NCBI RefSeq assembly: GCF_964036645.1
Contig: NZ_OZ038525.1
Span: forward strand, 1,225,501 to 1,289,500
Origin: Tenacibaculum sp. 190524A02b
GTDB lineage: Bacteria > Bacteroidota > Bacteroidia > Flavobacteriales > Flavobacteriaceae
Reading direction: 5' to 3'
Length of the DNA: 64,000 nt
Part shown: positions 1-9,121 of the stretch, piece after piece
Position numbering within the stretch: position 1 is the stretch's first letter
Layout: each line of letters starts with the position of its first letter
Made by a program: the position numbers and the translations under genes
The notes under the pieces: generated by a model
Database searches by the model: none
Told to the model about the DNA's origin: nothing
The model's input: only the letters and a program-made list of their open reading frames with translations

Positions 1-338
1 TTTTCTACAGCTCTTAAAAAACGGGGAAACTCAATGGGCTTCACTAAATAATCTATAGCATCTAATTCAAAACCATCTAAAGCATATTCACGATACGCTG
101 TTGTAAATATCACTTTGGTTGTATAGGTTTTTATCGATTTTAAAAAATCAATACCATTTATATCTGGCATTTGTATATCTAGAAATAAAATATCAACATT
201 TTGGCTATTTAAAGTAGGAAGTGCCTTAATAGCTGACTTATAACTACCCAATACTTCTAAAGTATCTATTTTTGAACAATAATTTTCTAGTAATCGTCTT
301 GCTAGTTGCTCATCATCTATAATAATACATTTAAGCAT
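1..338 (-). CDS. LytTR-family response regulator, receiver domain (3' end outside window)
   Basis: I translated the reverse strand from the ATG at 336-338. It begins MLKCIIIDDEQLARRLLE, with the acidic pocket (IIDDE) of a CheY-like receiver. The phospho-acceptor Asp lies in FLDIQMPDINGIDFL, the conserved Thr in IFTTAYREYAL and the conserved Lys in YLVKPI. The frame runs off the window start at about residue 112, so the DNA-binding domain is not visible. LytTR is inferred because the gene follows a LytS/YehU-type sensor kinase and the receiver ends in the usual linker (FLRAVEK). The start overlaps the end of the kinase frame by 8 nt (ATGCTTAA), which indicates translational coupling in a two-gene operon. 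In the family, the kinase phosphorylates the receiver and the LytTR domain binds promoter repeats. Confidence 0.85.
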   Translation of the reverse strand, partial: MLKCIIIDDEQLARRLLENYCSKIDTLEVLGSYKSAIKALPTLNSQNVDILFLDIQMPDINGIDFLKSIKTYTTKVIFTTAYREYALDGFELDAIDYLVKPIEFPRFLRAVE

Positions 339-1334
339 TGTAATTAATCTTTAAGTGAACATTAAAATGTTGTTCTTCTTTTTTAATATTTAAGGTATAA
401 TTATTAGCGTATAGCAACTCTAATCTTCTTTTTACGTTAGCAATTCCGATTCCTCCTGTTTTATCTGTTTTTTTGTTTAAACTGAACGAGTTATAACACT
501 TAAAGTCAATACCTTCATTTTTTGAAGATAATTTAACATAAATACTTCCATTAGAGGTATCTTCTATATTTCCATGCTTAAAAGCATTTTCTAAAAAGGT
601 AATAGTAGCATTGGTGCTATTTTTATTTCTGTACTAGCATTTTTATAATCAAAAATAATATTAGTGATAGTATCATCTTTTAACTTGAATAAAGCAATAA
701 AATTTTCGATATAAGCAATTTCATCTTTTAAAGATACAAATTCTTCATTATTGCCATACAATGAATAATCTAACATTTTTGAGAGCTGTAAAATACTATT
801 AGATACTTTAGGATTATTTTCTATAGATAATGAATAAATATTGTTAAGTGCATTGAATAAAAAATGTGGATTTATTTGTTGAATTAGAAAGTTTTTTTCG
901 GCAGAAACACGTTCTTTTTCGGCTTGCTCCTGTTGCAATCGTTGTGTATTGATGTAAGATAACAAAGCTGTAAAAATACCAACAAAGACGGGCACAGAAT
1001 GTGCCATTAGTGCTTCAACAGTATAATAACTTTCAAGAATTGCATGACCTATACTTGATTTTAATGGTGATAAACCATCTTCTAAAAATTTGGAACCAAA
1101 AGCACCTATAGCCAACAAAGTGATGTTAAAAACACCAAAAACTATGTAGGATTTCTTTTCAAAAAATTTAGGAAGTAATAACTGTAAGTTAGCATAAAAA
1201 GCAACGCCTTGTGCTAAAGCAAAAATAAAAGTATGTTTTATAGGTGACCTTACTCCTACAACAAACTTGTATATAGTAAATAGTAAAAGACTATATACTA
1301 TCCAAAATGCAATATGTTTAATATAAGATTTCAA
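331..1334 (-). pseudogene. LytS/YehU-type sensor histidine kinase, frameshifted
   Basis: The first 247 codons (TTG start at 1334) encode four hydrophobic membrane segments and then a His_kinase domain with the phospho-acceptor motif NPHFLFNALNNIYSL. The frame stops at 591-593 right after PMLLLPF. In the next frame the protein continues with no gap: LENAFKHG (N box) and then GGIGIANVKRRLELLY (G box), ending at 331-333. One extra T in the CCTTTTTAG stretch (A5 at 593-597 on the + strand) would restore a kinase of about 334 residues. As given, the ATP-binding domain is cut off. This could be a true inactivating deletion or a homopolymer error. The pairing with the downstream LytTR regulator is typical for Bacteroidota. 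The signal sensed is unknown. Confidence 0.85.
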
Positions 1335-1548
1335 AACAATTCCAAAAATAGACCAATTTACTCTTTAGCAACTATTTTTTTCAATGAATCAGGTTAAAAC
1401 TTCAGTAAAAACAATTCTTTTTCCAGTATACATATATTTAAACTATTTACTGAAATTATTAATTACCTCACAGAAACTTCAACGCTACCAATTGATTTTT
1501 TTTTAATTAAATGTGTGATTTTTTTTCTTTTGCTTCAAAATCAAACAA

Positions 1549-2075
1549 ATGAAAATATTTAATATTCAGTTAATTATCATTACAATTTTATTTACTATAC
1601 CTCAAATTGGTTTTTCTCAGGATAACAATGAAAACAACTTTCTAGTAGGAGTTATTTTCTCGATGGCGACTATAACGTGACGTATGATTCCACCATCGGT
1701 GCAGAGTTACAATTTATTTTTTCTCGTAAATCTAAATTTAACCACTATATCAATGCTGGGTTTAATGCTGATTTAGGCATAGATGGTGCTAATCTATTTA
1801 CTTTCAATGCTGGAATTGGTACTAGTTACAATTTGTTTTCTATGTGGAAAAAACCTTTTTCAGTTTCATTAAATGCTGGTGGACTTTACATGCATGAAAT
1901 TTTTAAAAACCAAGTTATTGGTAATGTAATAGAAAACCAATTCAGCAATTTTAGTTTTTTTGGTAAACTTGGAACAGCATATCCAATAACTAAAAAACTT
2001 CAACTTCAACTTAATGTTATGCAGTATGGTACAAAAGGAACTTCCTTAGGTACTAGTATTTTATTTTCCTTTTAA
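1549..2075 (+). pseudogene. Outer-membrane beta-barrel-like protein, frameshifted near the N-terminus
   Basis: The ATG at 1549 starts a clear signal peptide (MKIFNIQLIIITILFTIPQI, then GFSQ) followed by the start of a barrel-like strand (NENNFLVG). That frame reaches a stop at 1678. The remaining 140 or so residues continue in another frame (DGDYNVTYDSTIGAELQFIF and onward), ending at 2075 with an aromatic C-terminal strand (ILFSF). Adding one base after 1651 (GGAGTTAT to GGAGGTTAT) joins the halves as FLVGGYFLDGDYN, so a single-base loss is the simplest explanation. The alternating hydrophobic pattern and terminal Phe suggest a small outer-membrane barrel. I do not recognise the family. It sits 11 nt before the di-haem peroxidase gene, so it is probably the first gene of that operon. 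Confidence 0.65.
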
Positions 2076-2086
2076 AAAATATTTTT

Positions 2087-3226
2087 ATGAAATCACAACA
2101 AAATAATGCTTTATTTACCATCAAAAGAATCATTATAGCTAGCATAGTTATTCAGTTTTTCTTGTTTTTGACATCTTGCTCACCTGATCCGGAATATATT
2201 CCCATAGATAAACAAGTGGGCGCATTGCCTACATCTGCAATTGATCCTATAGATAATCCACGTACTCCTGAAAAAATAGAATTGGGTAGAATGTTGTTTT
2301 GGGATCCGATTCTTTCTGGAGCAAGAGACATGGCTTGTGTTACTTGTCACCATCCTGATAAAGGGTATACAGATAGAATTGATTTAAGTTTAGGTATTGG
2401 AGGAAACGGATTAGGAGAAAATCGAAAAGGTGGTCTTTTAATAAAACGTAACTCACCAACTATTCTTAATGCAGCATTTAATGGTATTACAGAGAGCGGT
2501 CATTACGATCCTGCGAATACAGTTATGTTTTGGGACAATAGAGCTGCTTCTTTAGAAGAGCAATCCCTTGGTCCAATAAAAGATATGAAGGAAATGAGAG
2601 GTGATGCTTATCCGCCTGAACTAGCTATAGACTCAGTTTCTGCACGATTAGCCAATATTCCAGAATATGTTAATATGTTTAATGCTTCTTTTGGTAATGG
2701 AACTGTTATTAATGGTGATAAAATAGCTAAAGCTATTGCAGCTTTTGAACGTACACTTATAGCTCCTAATAGCCGTTTTGATCAATACGCTCGTGGTGAT
2801 GAAAGTGCACTTACGGAAGAAGAAATTCGTGGTTTCAATGCCTTTAATCAAGCTAATTGTACTGCTTGTCATAGTGGTCCAATGTTTTCTGATTTTAAAC
2901 TACATGATATTGGGGTTCCTGACAACCCAAAACTTACAGAAATAGATACAGGTGTTGACGGAAAGTATAGAACACCAACACTTCGTAATCTTTCCGAAAC
3001 AGGGCCTTTTATGCATAATGGAATGTTTACAACTCTACCAGAAGCTGTTAGATTTTATAATCGATTTGAACGTAATGATGAACAGGCACAACAAGTAAAC
3101 TTTAATGGCGATTTAATAGCTCCCATAGTTGCTTTTATTAAAACATTGGATGATCCTAATTTTGATAAAACTGTCCCTGAAAGTGTTCCTAGTGGATTGC
3201 CTGTTGGTGGAAATATCCAAGAATAA
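2087..3226 (+). CDS. MauG/CcpA-family di-haem cytochrome c peroxidase lipoprotein
   Basis: 379 residues. The N-terminus is a lipoprotein signal (FFLFLTSC, lipobox Cys about residue 31), so it is expected to be anchored in the periplasm or outer membrane. Two haem-binding CxxCH motifs are present: CVTCHH near residue 84 and CTACHS near residue 258. Spacing and conserved segments (ELGRMLFWDPILSG, RNSPTILNA, KYRTPTLRNL, GPFMHNG) match the CCP_MauG family, which reduces hydrogen peroxide or performs haem-based oxidations. Length is normal and the frame is intact. It is followed by a mono-haem cytochrome that could donate electrons and by a multicopper oxidase. The true substrate cannot be decided from sequence alone. 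Confidence 0.9.
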   Translation: MKSQQNNALFTIKRIIIASIVIQFFLFLTSCSPDPEYIPIDKQVGALPTSAIDPIDNPRTPEKIELGRMLFWDPILSGARDMACVTCHHPDKGYTDRIDLSLGIGGNGLGENRKGGLLIKRNSPTILNAAFNGITESGHYDPANTVMFWDNRAASLEEQSLGPIKDMKEMRGDAYPPELAIDSVSARLANIPEYVNMFNASFGNGTVINGDKIAKAIAAFERTLIAPNSRFDQYARGDESALTEEEIRGFNAFNQANCTACHSGPMFSDFKLHDIGVPDNPKLTEIDTGVDGKYRTPTLRNLSETGPFMHNGMFTTLPEAVRFYNRFERNDEQAQQVNFNGDLIAPIVAFIKTLDDPNFDKTVPESVPSGLPVGGNIQE

Positions 3227-3258
3227 CAAATAATATTTAAAAGTATTAAATCACACTT

Positions 3259-3756
3259 ATGAAACAATTTCATTTCATACTTGCCTTTATAATATTACTT
3301 ACTTCTTGCAAGGATAAAACAGAATATGTTCCCGTACAAGGCAAGTGGATTAAAGGCACAGAACAAGAACAAATGAAAATTATAGAAACTCAATTAAGAG
3401 GTTTAGATATGGCTATGGTAGAGATAGGGTATCGTTACCAAGAATTATATTGGGCTGGACAAGATGAACACTGGGAGTTTGCAAATTATCAACTTAAAAA
3501 AATTGAAAAAGCGCTCAAATTAGGATTACAACGTAGACCTAATAGAGCTAAAACAGCACAGCATTTTTTAAATTTTGTAATACCTGAAGTAAAAAAAACG
3601 ATAAAGGCTAAAAATAAAGAAAACTTTAATGAAAAGTTTAATATGATGAGACAAAACTGTACTGCATGCCATGCTGCAGGAACAGAAGAAAGTTACCCAA
3701 CATTTACAGTTCAAATACCTAATGACAGACAATCACCTATAAGAAGAGAACAATAA
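3259..3756 (+). CDS. Small mono-haem c-type cytochrome lipoprotein
   Basis: 165 residues with a lipoprotein signal (FILAFIILLTSC, Cys about residue 17). There is a single CxxCH haem site (NCTACHAAG, about residue 133) near the C-terminus. The middle is a charged, mostly helical region, as in cytochrome c'-like or short c-type electron carriers. It lies 32 nt after the di-haem peroxidase and 45 nt before the multicopper oxidase on the same strand, so an electron-transfer role within this cluster is likely. The partner is an inference from position. No axial ligand other than the motif His can be assigned with certainty. Confidence 0.75.
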   Translation: MKQFHFILAFIILLTSCKDKTEYVPVQGKWIKGTEQEQMKIIETQLRGLDMAMVEIGYRYQELYWAGQDEHWEFANYQLKKIEKALKLGLQRRPNRAKTAQHFLNFVIPEVKKTIKAKNKENFNEKFNMMRQNCTACHAAGTEESYPTFTVQIPNDRQSPIRREQ

Positions 3757-3801
3757 TCTATTTTTAATAAAAACATCTCTATAAATTAAATCATAAAAAT
3801 T

Positions 3802-5064
3802 ATGACAATAAAAAACACGGTTTTTTTACTATTAATTTGCATTCCCTTTTTTTCTTGTGAAGTCAATGATGATATTTCGGCTATATCTGAATCGTTTGAT
3901 AAAAAGAAAAAATTATACATCCCCCCTTTGATTGATTCTAAAATGCATCCAGAAGGGGTTCCTATCTCTATACAAAATGGAAACCATGAATTTTTTGACG
4001 GAATACCAAGCATCACAAAAGGTTATAATGGAAACTATCTAGGTCCTACTATTCGTATGTACCGAAATCAAGATACTCGTATGTTATTTACTAATAATAT
4101 TGGAGAAGTAACTACAGTTCATGGACATGGGCTACATGTTGCTGGAGATAGAGATGGTGGACCACAAGCAAGAATAAACCCAGGAAGTACATGGGATGTT
4201 ATTTTACCAATAAGGCAAGAAGCTTCTACAAATTGGTATCATCCTCATTTAATGGGCAAAACTGCAGAACAAGTTCATGCTGGACTTGCAGGGTTTTATA
4301 TTATAGAAGATGATAATTCTCAATCCTTAAATATTCCTAAAGAATATGGGGTTGATGATATTCCTTTAGCAATTCAAGATAGGACATTTATTAATGGTCA
4401 AATGGTAACCTATCCAAAAGGTCAAATGGAAGATTTTTTTGAACCTACTTTAGTAGTTAATGGTACTATAGATCCATATGTTTCTGTTCCTAAAGGTAAT
4501 GTTAGATTACGACTCCTTAATGCATCTAATGCTAGGTCATATGAATTTTTTATTAAAGGAAATAAGCCTTTTTATAAAATAGCTACTGAGGGTGGTTTTT
4601 TGGAAAAACCAGTTTCTTTAACACGTTTATCAATGGCTCCTGGAGAACGAAATGAAATAGTAGTTGATATGTCAAAAGGAAACGTTGAACTTATGGCTTA
4701 TTATTTAAAGAAAAAATCGAAGCATGGTAGCCCTAGTGACCAAAAAAGTAGAGTACTTTATTTAAAAGTAGATAAATCTAAAAAGGCAAAAAATAAAAAC
4801 TTGTCCCATTACTTAAATAAAATACATCCTCATAATGAAAATGATGTGATTAAAACTAGACATTTTGATTTGGAAGGAATGGAAATTAATGGAGTAAAAA
4901 TGGACATGAATGTAATTAACGAAAGAGTAAAAAAAGGAGACTTAGAAAAATGGGTTATAAGCTCAGGACGTCATCCTTTCCATATGCATGGAACTTCTTT
5001 TTACATTCTTTCAATAAACGGAAGTCCACCTCTTCCTGAAGATCAAGGATGGAAAGATGTATAA
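3802..5064 (+). CDS. Multicopper oxidase (CueO/CotA-like), truncated at the C-terminus
   Basis: 420 residues beginning with a lipoprotein-like signal (LLICIPFFSC). Copper sites of the family are visible in order: HGHGLH (type 2/3), WYHPH, and near the end HPFHMHG. After this the family normally continues through GWKDT... to the final HCHxxEHxxxxM motif, which supplies the type 1 copper Cys, His and Met and part of the trinuclear centre. Here the protein stops at DQGWKDV, and no reading frame before the next gene encodes that motif, so a single-base error cannot explain it. About 60-70 residues are missing. A perfect terminator hairpin starts 4 nt after the stop codon. Laccase-type copper or iron oxidation is unlikely to work without these ligands. 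Probably a decaying gene of the redox cluster. Confidence 0.85.
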   Translation: MTIKNTVFLLLICIPFFSCEVNDDISAISESFDKKKKLYIPPLIDSKMHPEGVPISIQNGNHEFFDGIPSITKGYNGNYLGPTIRMYRNQDTRMLFTNNIGEVTTVHGHGLHVAGDRDGGPQARINPGSTWDVILPIRQEASTNWYHPHLMGKTAEQVHAGLAGFYIIEDDNSQSLNIPKEYGVDDIPLAIQDRTFINGQMVTYPKGQMEDFFEPTLVVNGTIDPYVSVPKGNVRLRLLNASNARSYEFFIKGNKPFYKIATEGGFLEKPVSLTRLSMAPGERNEIVVDMSKGNVELMAYYLKKKSKHGSPSDQKSRVLYLKVDKSKKAKNKNLSHYLNKIHPHNENDVIKTRHFDLEGMEINGVKMDMNVINERVKKGDLEKWVISSGRHPFHMHGTSFYILSINGSPPLPEDQGWKDV

Positions 5065-5068
5065 AGAA

Positions 5069-5111
5069 AGAGGCTTAAAGATGTACTATAATATTCTATC
5101 TTTAAGCCTCT
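5069..5111. terminator. Bidirectional rho-independent terminator
   Basis: A perfect 14-bp stem (AGAGGCTTAAAGAT at 5069-5082 pairing with 5098-5111) with a 15-nt loop, followed by AAATTTTT on the + strand and preceded by A-rich sequence. It lies between the convergent multicopper oxidase and the large lipoprotein gene, so it can serve both. Confidence 0.75.
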
Positions 5112-5147
5112 AAATTTTTAAGTAAAATTAATTACTTAATAATTACA

Positions 5148-7007
5148 CTAAAAATCTCTATAAATTCGAGCCTCTCCTTCAATTGTATTAACAATTCCTC
5201 CATTGTCTACATAATCTCCTGCAAAATCTATAGATATATACTGACCTATTCCTCCTGGGCCTGGTGTTACAGCTACTAAATCAAAAGTTATAGCGTTAGC
5301 AAGTGTCATAGTTGCTGTTGGGTTTATGCCATTAACATGACTTAATGCCTCTATATGCATAGTATTAATACCTGTGCCAAAAGGATATCCTGTACCTATT
5401 GTTAAGGTATTTCCATATATATACGTTTTACCCGTACCGTTAGAAGCTGTTACTATTACTCCATTATTTCTTATAGCTCCAAAAGGTTGTAGTAAATCAT
5501 ATTGATAAGGGCCTGTTGTAGTATTTATACGGTATCTTATATACTCACTAGCTAATCCTCCACAAAGTACTATATTTTCAGTATTTGCTCCTGCATTTAC
5601 TGTTGTCGTTGTTGTTAAACCTTGTGCCGTAGTTAAATCAACTCCATTAATAGTAATATTAGAAGGTAAAACACAACCAATACCTGTATGATTATAGGTT
5701 CCTGCTGTAACCATAATACCATTTATAAATTGTCCTGAAGAAGAAGAAAGAGTAACATAACCATTGGTTACTGGAGCACCAAAACAATCAGTCACAGTTC
5801 CTGATAATGTAAAAGTTTGAAGTGGATTTAAGGTAACGGGGATTGTTACACTTGTTGCTGTTGCAAATGGACCGAAAGATGGGTCGATATATAATAGATT
5901 TCCACAATCATCTAATATTCTAATCTCCATTGTTTGATTTTGAGGTACTTTACCACTTACACTACCACTTGCATTTGTATTGGCAAATCTTGTAAAGCCA
6001 CTATAGGTAATTTCTACTCTTAACCCAGCTATAGGGTTTGTAGTTGCTGCATCAATTACGGTAGCATCAAAATTAACAACGGGAAAAGGAGCATCACAAT
6101 TCCAGAATGAAAAATGTGACACTTCTGTTACATAATAATTCCCATTTCTTTCTGCAATAGCTTCTTCATACCAAACACCAGCGGTTTCATTAAAAGACCA
6201 CATAGGTACTTGATTGGCTGCAGTAGTTATTTGATCTGGATGAATAGGCATGATTAATTTTGCTGGATTCATAATCTGCAATTTTTCTCCGGCACTTCCT
6301 CTTAACTCTACTTGAACCATACCATAAGTTCCTAAAGCTACTTGTTCAAAATTTTGTGTAATACCATACAAATCTCCAGGCATGCTGTTTGCTGTATCTG
6401 GATTAAGGGGGTCTAGATAATGAACACTCACAGCAACATCACCATTGTATACATTACCAGACTCATTTACAAATCCAGAATTAAAATGTATATAGCCTTC
6501 TCCTTTTTTAGTTCTAAAGCCTACTTTTCCTCCTTTTTTTGAATGTATACTTCCTGACTCTTTAAACCTGTATAGTTTAATAGTGAAGTTATTTTGATTG
6601 CCAACATCAAAATTAGGAACTATGACTCGTGAACCATCTATATATCCATTTGCAAAAGCGCGTATATATGCAAAATATTGCTGTACTTGTGCATTCGTAA
6701 AAGATACCATTCCATTTTCATCTGTTTCTTTTGATTGATTACCTATAACAACTTTTGCTCCTTCTATTGGTTGATTATTTTCATCTATTATTCTTCCTAA
6801 AAAATTAGATTTAACTTGTTTTCCATTATACTCTCTGATATATTGAATTAATTTTTCATCTATTTCGCTAAGTTTTGATCTTTTTTGCGAATCTTCTAGA
6901 CTTGCTTTTTTAGCATGGTCTAACAGGTCAGTTTCTTGCTCGCATGCTGTCAAAGAAAAAACGATGACAGCTGCATACAGTAATTGTTTTAAAAAAGTTT
7001 GTTTCAT
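5148..7007 (-). CDS. Large surface lipoprotein with carboxypeptidase-regulatory-like domains
   Basis: I chose the ATG at 7005-7007 because it is followed directly by a lipoprotein signal (MKQTFLKQLLYAAVIVFSLTAC). An upstream in-frame start at 7064 would add 19 polar residues before the signal. The mature protein has about 600 residues. A carboxypeptidase-regulatory-like (CarbopepD_reg) beta-sandwich lies near residues 60-125 (FLGRIIDENNQPIEGAKVVIG), and two related modules follow (FDATVIDAATTNPIAGLRVE and LSGTVTDCFGAPVTNGYVTLS). Such modules occur in Bacteroidota exported proteins and often mediate surface display or binding. No enzymatic motif is seen. It is a single-gene unit ending at the shared hairpin. 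The exact role is unknown. Confidence 0.75.
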   Translation of the reverse strand: MKQTFLKQLLYAAVIVFSLTACEQETDLLDHAKKASLEDSQKRSKLSEIDEKLIQYIREYNGKQVKSNFLGRIIDENNQPIEGAKVVIGNQSKETDENGMVSFTNAQVQQYFAYIRAFANGYIDGSRVIVPNFDVGNQNNFTIKLYRFKESGSIHSKKGGKVGFRTKKGEGYIHFNSGFVNESGNVYNGDVAVSVHYLDPLNPDTANSMPGDLYGITQNFEQVALGTYGMVQVELRGSAGEKLQIMNPAKLIMPIHPDQITTAANQVPMWSFNETAGVWYEEAIAERNGNYYVTEVSHFSFWNCDAPFPVVNFDATVIDAATTNPIAGLRVEITYSGFTRFANTNASGSVSGKVPQNQTMEIRILDDCGNLLYIDPSFGPFATATSVTIPVTLNPLQTFTLSGTVTDCFGAPVTNGYVTLSSSSGQFINGIMVTAGTYNHTGIGCVLPSNITINGVDLTTAQGLTTTTTVNAGANTENIVLCGGLASEYIRYRINTTTGPYQYDLLQPFGAIRNNGVIVTASNGTGKTYIYGNTLTIGTGYPFGTGINTMHIEALSHVNGINPTATMTLANAITFDLVAVTPGPGGIGQYISIDFAGDYVDNGGIVNTIEGEARIYRDF

Positions 7008-7441
7008 GGTTAGATTATTTAAAGTTCCCCTACTCTTTTTTATTGGTTTTTCGGGATACACCAAGGTTTTATAGATGTTATTTTATAAATACACCTATTG
7101 GAAGTTTTTATGAATTAAAAAATAATGAACGCTATCTTTAATTAGAGTTTCATTATTGATGATTTATTTACAGTGTGTTTTACTGCTTTTTGTGAAAGTT
7201 CAGATAACTCTTTAATTAATTAAATTTTGAAGTGTAAAATTCACAATTAAAGTAGTTGTTCGGTTGGGCTTAGTATTTCTTTATGAATCAAAAATGTATT
7301 AAAAGTAGGTATAAATTAATCTATTTTCGTTACATATTATTTATTATAAAGGTATAAAAATTTAAAATACAAACATTTACATAATTAAAAAAATAATTCT
7401 ACAATGAACTATTTTTTAAGTTTTAGGAAATTAATATTGTA
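7008..7441. other. 434-nt intergenic region without a gene
   Basis: A very AT-rich stretch between two genes on the minus strand. It must hold the promoter of the lipoprotein gene and the 3' end of the MarR operon. On the minus strand the lipoprotein leader contains GTAGGGGAACTTTAAAT about 13-30 nt before the start codon. I found no convincing TAnnTTTG box, hairpin terminator or conserved ORF here. Confidence 0.5.
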
Positions 7442-8185
7442 TTATTTATTATACCACTCTATGGAGTTTTTATAGAAAATATTTTCTTGTTCACTTACTG
7501 TAAAGTTATCTCTAATAATCTTAATATCTTTAAATGAAAAAGGGTACTTTGCTCTTGTAGATGGTAAATCTGTTCCAAACATTAGTGCTTTAGGATTTAT
7601 ATTGTATATTTTATTAAGAACTGGTAATGGATTAAAGTTTAATCGTCCAAATCCAGTTGCTTTAACTTTTACTCCTTTTTCTACCCAAAAATATAAACTT
7701 GAAAGTCCTTCTTTTGAAAGCCCTAAATGATCAATTGAAAACTTATGTATATTTTTTAATGTTGAATTTAACTGTTTTAAGTTTTTACTATCAACATATA
7801 ATTCTGTATGCCAATTATACTTATCTAATAAACTATTTGATAGCTTTATTAATTCTTTTAACTTAGTAGAATCACCTCGTTTAAGATTAATCCTAACAGC
7901 GACTATATTAGAACTGTTTAATCTTTTTATTTCTTTTGAACTTATATCAATAGGAATATTGGCTACACCATAAAAATTATTACCAAGTAATTTAAGTGAA
8001 TTTACTAAATATTCTTGATCAAATTTTTGAAAAGAGCCGGATACTATTGCACCTCCAACAATATTTATTTTATTAACTCTATCTTGATAATCTTGAATAG
8101 TAAAACTTTCTGGTAAGAATCCATTATTTTCAAAAAGTGGGTATTTAGGGTCAATTATATGAAAGTGTGAATCAAATATTTTCAT
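7442..8185 (-). CDS. Amidohydrolase-family (TIM-barrel) metal-dependent hydrolase
   Basis: 247 residues. The N-terminus MKIFDSHFHIIDPKYPLFEN carries the HxH metal-binding motif of the amidohydrolase_2 family (predicted TIM-barrel hydrolases/decarboxylases). A second metal-ligand candidate is the His in FSIDHLGLS near residue 148, and LMFGTDLPSTRA near residue 200 supplies the conserved Asp of the last barrel strands. Length is slightly short for the family (usually 270-300). The start overlaps the end of the GNAT gene by 14 nt, so it is the last gene of a MarR-GNAT-hydrolase operon. The substrate is unknown. Control by the MarR protein is inferred from the shared promoter region. Confidence 0.8.
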   Translation of the reverse strand: MKIFDSHFHIIDPKYPLFENNGFLPESFTIQDYQDRVNKINIVGGAIVSGSFQKFDQEYLVNSLKLLGNNFYGVANIPIDISSKEIKRLNSSNIVAVRINLKRGDSTKLKELIKLSNSLLDKYNWHTELYVDSKNLKQLNSTLKNIHKFSIDHLGLSKEGLSSLYFWVEKGVKVKATGFGRLNFNPLPVLNKIYNINPKALMFGTDLPSTRAKYPFSFKDIKIIRDNFTVSEQENIFYKNSIEWYNK

Positions 8186-8684
8186 TAAGATCTTTTATAA
8201 ACATTTCGTATCGTTGTTCATTAAGAGGTTTTCCAAATGCTTGTGATTTTTTAGACTCTGATAATTTAAAACCGTTTCTTGTATAAAGAGAAGCAGCTGT
8301 AAATAATTCATGGGTAGTCCATAAATAGGCAGACTTATATTCTTTTTCTTTTAAGAAGTTCATAAACAACTTCATTAATTTTTTACCTAATCCTACTCCT
8401 CTATATTCTGGTTCTAGGTAAAAATATCGTAATTGAGCTGCTTTATTTTCTCTATGCATTAATAAAATGAATCCTACTATTTTACCTTCATGTTCACATA
8501 TCCAAACTCTATCTAGATCAGGATCATAATTTGAGTAAAATTCATGCAAACCAGCTCCTACATAAGTTTCAAAAGAAACTCCATAACCATATTCTTCCTC
8601 ATAAAGTTTTCCGTGTCTATGAACAACATAACCTAAATCTCCAGGTTTAATATTTGTTCTAATTATAATATCATTTAAATCCAT
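8172..8684 (-). CDS. GNAT-family N-acetyltransferase
   Basis: 170 residues with the GNAT core: VWICEHEGKIVGFILL, then LRYFYLEPEYRGVGLGKKLM, containing the acetyl-CoA pyrophosphate-binding R/QxxGxG/A signature (YRGVGLG), and a C-terminal strand (ASLYTRNGFKLSE). It overlaps the MarR gene by 14 nt upstream and the hydrolase by 14 nt downstream, so the three are co-translated. In many bacteria a MarR domain and a GNAT domain are fused in one polypeptide. Here they are two overlapping genes in the same order. It presumably acetylates a small molecule or protein amine; the substrate is not evident. Confidence 0.85.
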   Translation of the reverse strand: MDLNDIIIRTNIKPGDLGYVVHRHGKLYEEEYGYGVSFETYVGAGLHEFYSNYDPDLDRVWICEHEGKIVGFILLMHRENKAAQLRYFYLEPEYRGVGLGKKLMKLFMNFLKEKEYKSAYLWTTHELFTAASLYTRNGFKLSESKKSQAFGKPLNEQRYEMFIKDLNENI

Positions 8685-9108
8685 CTTTACCTAATAAGTT
8701 TTTTATTTTTTCTAACATTAATATTAATTCATTTTGTTCATTTTCATTTAAATGTTTAACCACATTTTCCATAGCTCTTGATGAACGATCATTTAACTCT
8801 AAGAAAACTTTTACTCCATTTTCTGAAAGCTTAAGTGATGAAACTCTATTATCTTTTTTAGACTTAGTTTTTATTATTAGATTTTGATTTACTAGTTTCT
8901 TTATTAACCGACTTAGATAACCTTCATCTACCTGAATTATTTCTTTAATTTTCCTAGCTGTAATATTAGGAGTATGATAAATTTCATACATTACTCTTAC
9001 TTCTGAAAGTGAATATTTACTATCCAAAATATGATTATTTGTTAACCCTATAACTTTAGTATAATACCGGTTAAACTCCCTAAACTTTAAAATTAGATCG
9101 TGTTTCAT
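8671..9108 (-). CDS. MarR-family transcriptional regulator
   Basis: 145 residues from the ATG at 9106-9108 (MKHDLILKFREFNRYY). A longer frame to 9147 would start inside the operator and add a poor N-terminus, so I reject it. The winged-helix core is clear: LSEVRVMYEIYHTPNITARKIKEII, VDEGYLSRLIKKLVNQNLI, then the wing with KDNRVSSLKLSENG. Length is normal for MarR dimers. It is the first gene of the MarR-GNAT-amidohydrolase operon and lies just behind a 12-bp inverted repeat, so autorepression relieved by a small ligand is likely. Confidence 0.88.
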   Translation of the reverse strand: MKHDLILKFREFNRYYTKVIGLTNNHILDSKYSLSEVRVMYEIYHTPNITARKIKEIIQVDEGYLSRLIKKLVNQNLIIKTKSKKDNRVSSLKLSENGVKVFLELNDRSSRAMENVVKHLNENEQNELILMLEKIKNLLGKDGFK

Positions 9109-9121
9109 ATTACAAATACAC

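Noticed and set aside
1343-1370. TATTTTTG on the minus strand with a TTG 17 nt upstream as the kinase promoter
   Set aside because: The start point would fall about 2 nt before the TTG start codon, leaving no leader; kept only as a possibility.
5064-5068. Frameshift as the reason for the short multicopper oxidase
   Set aside because: No frame downstream encodes the missing HCHxxEH motif before the terminator and the opposite gene, so a deletion is required.
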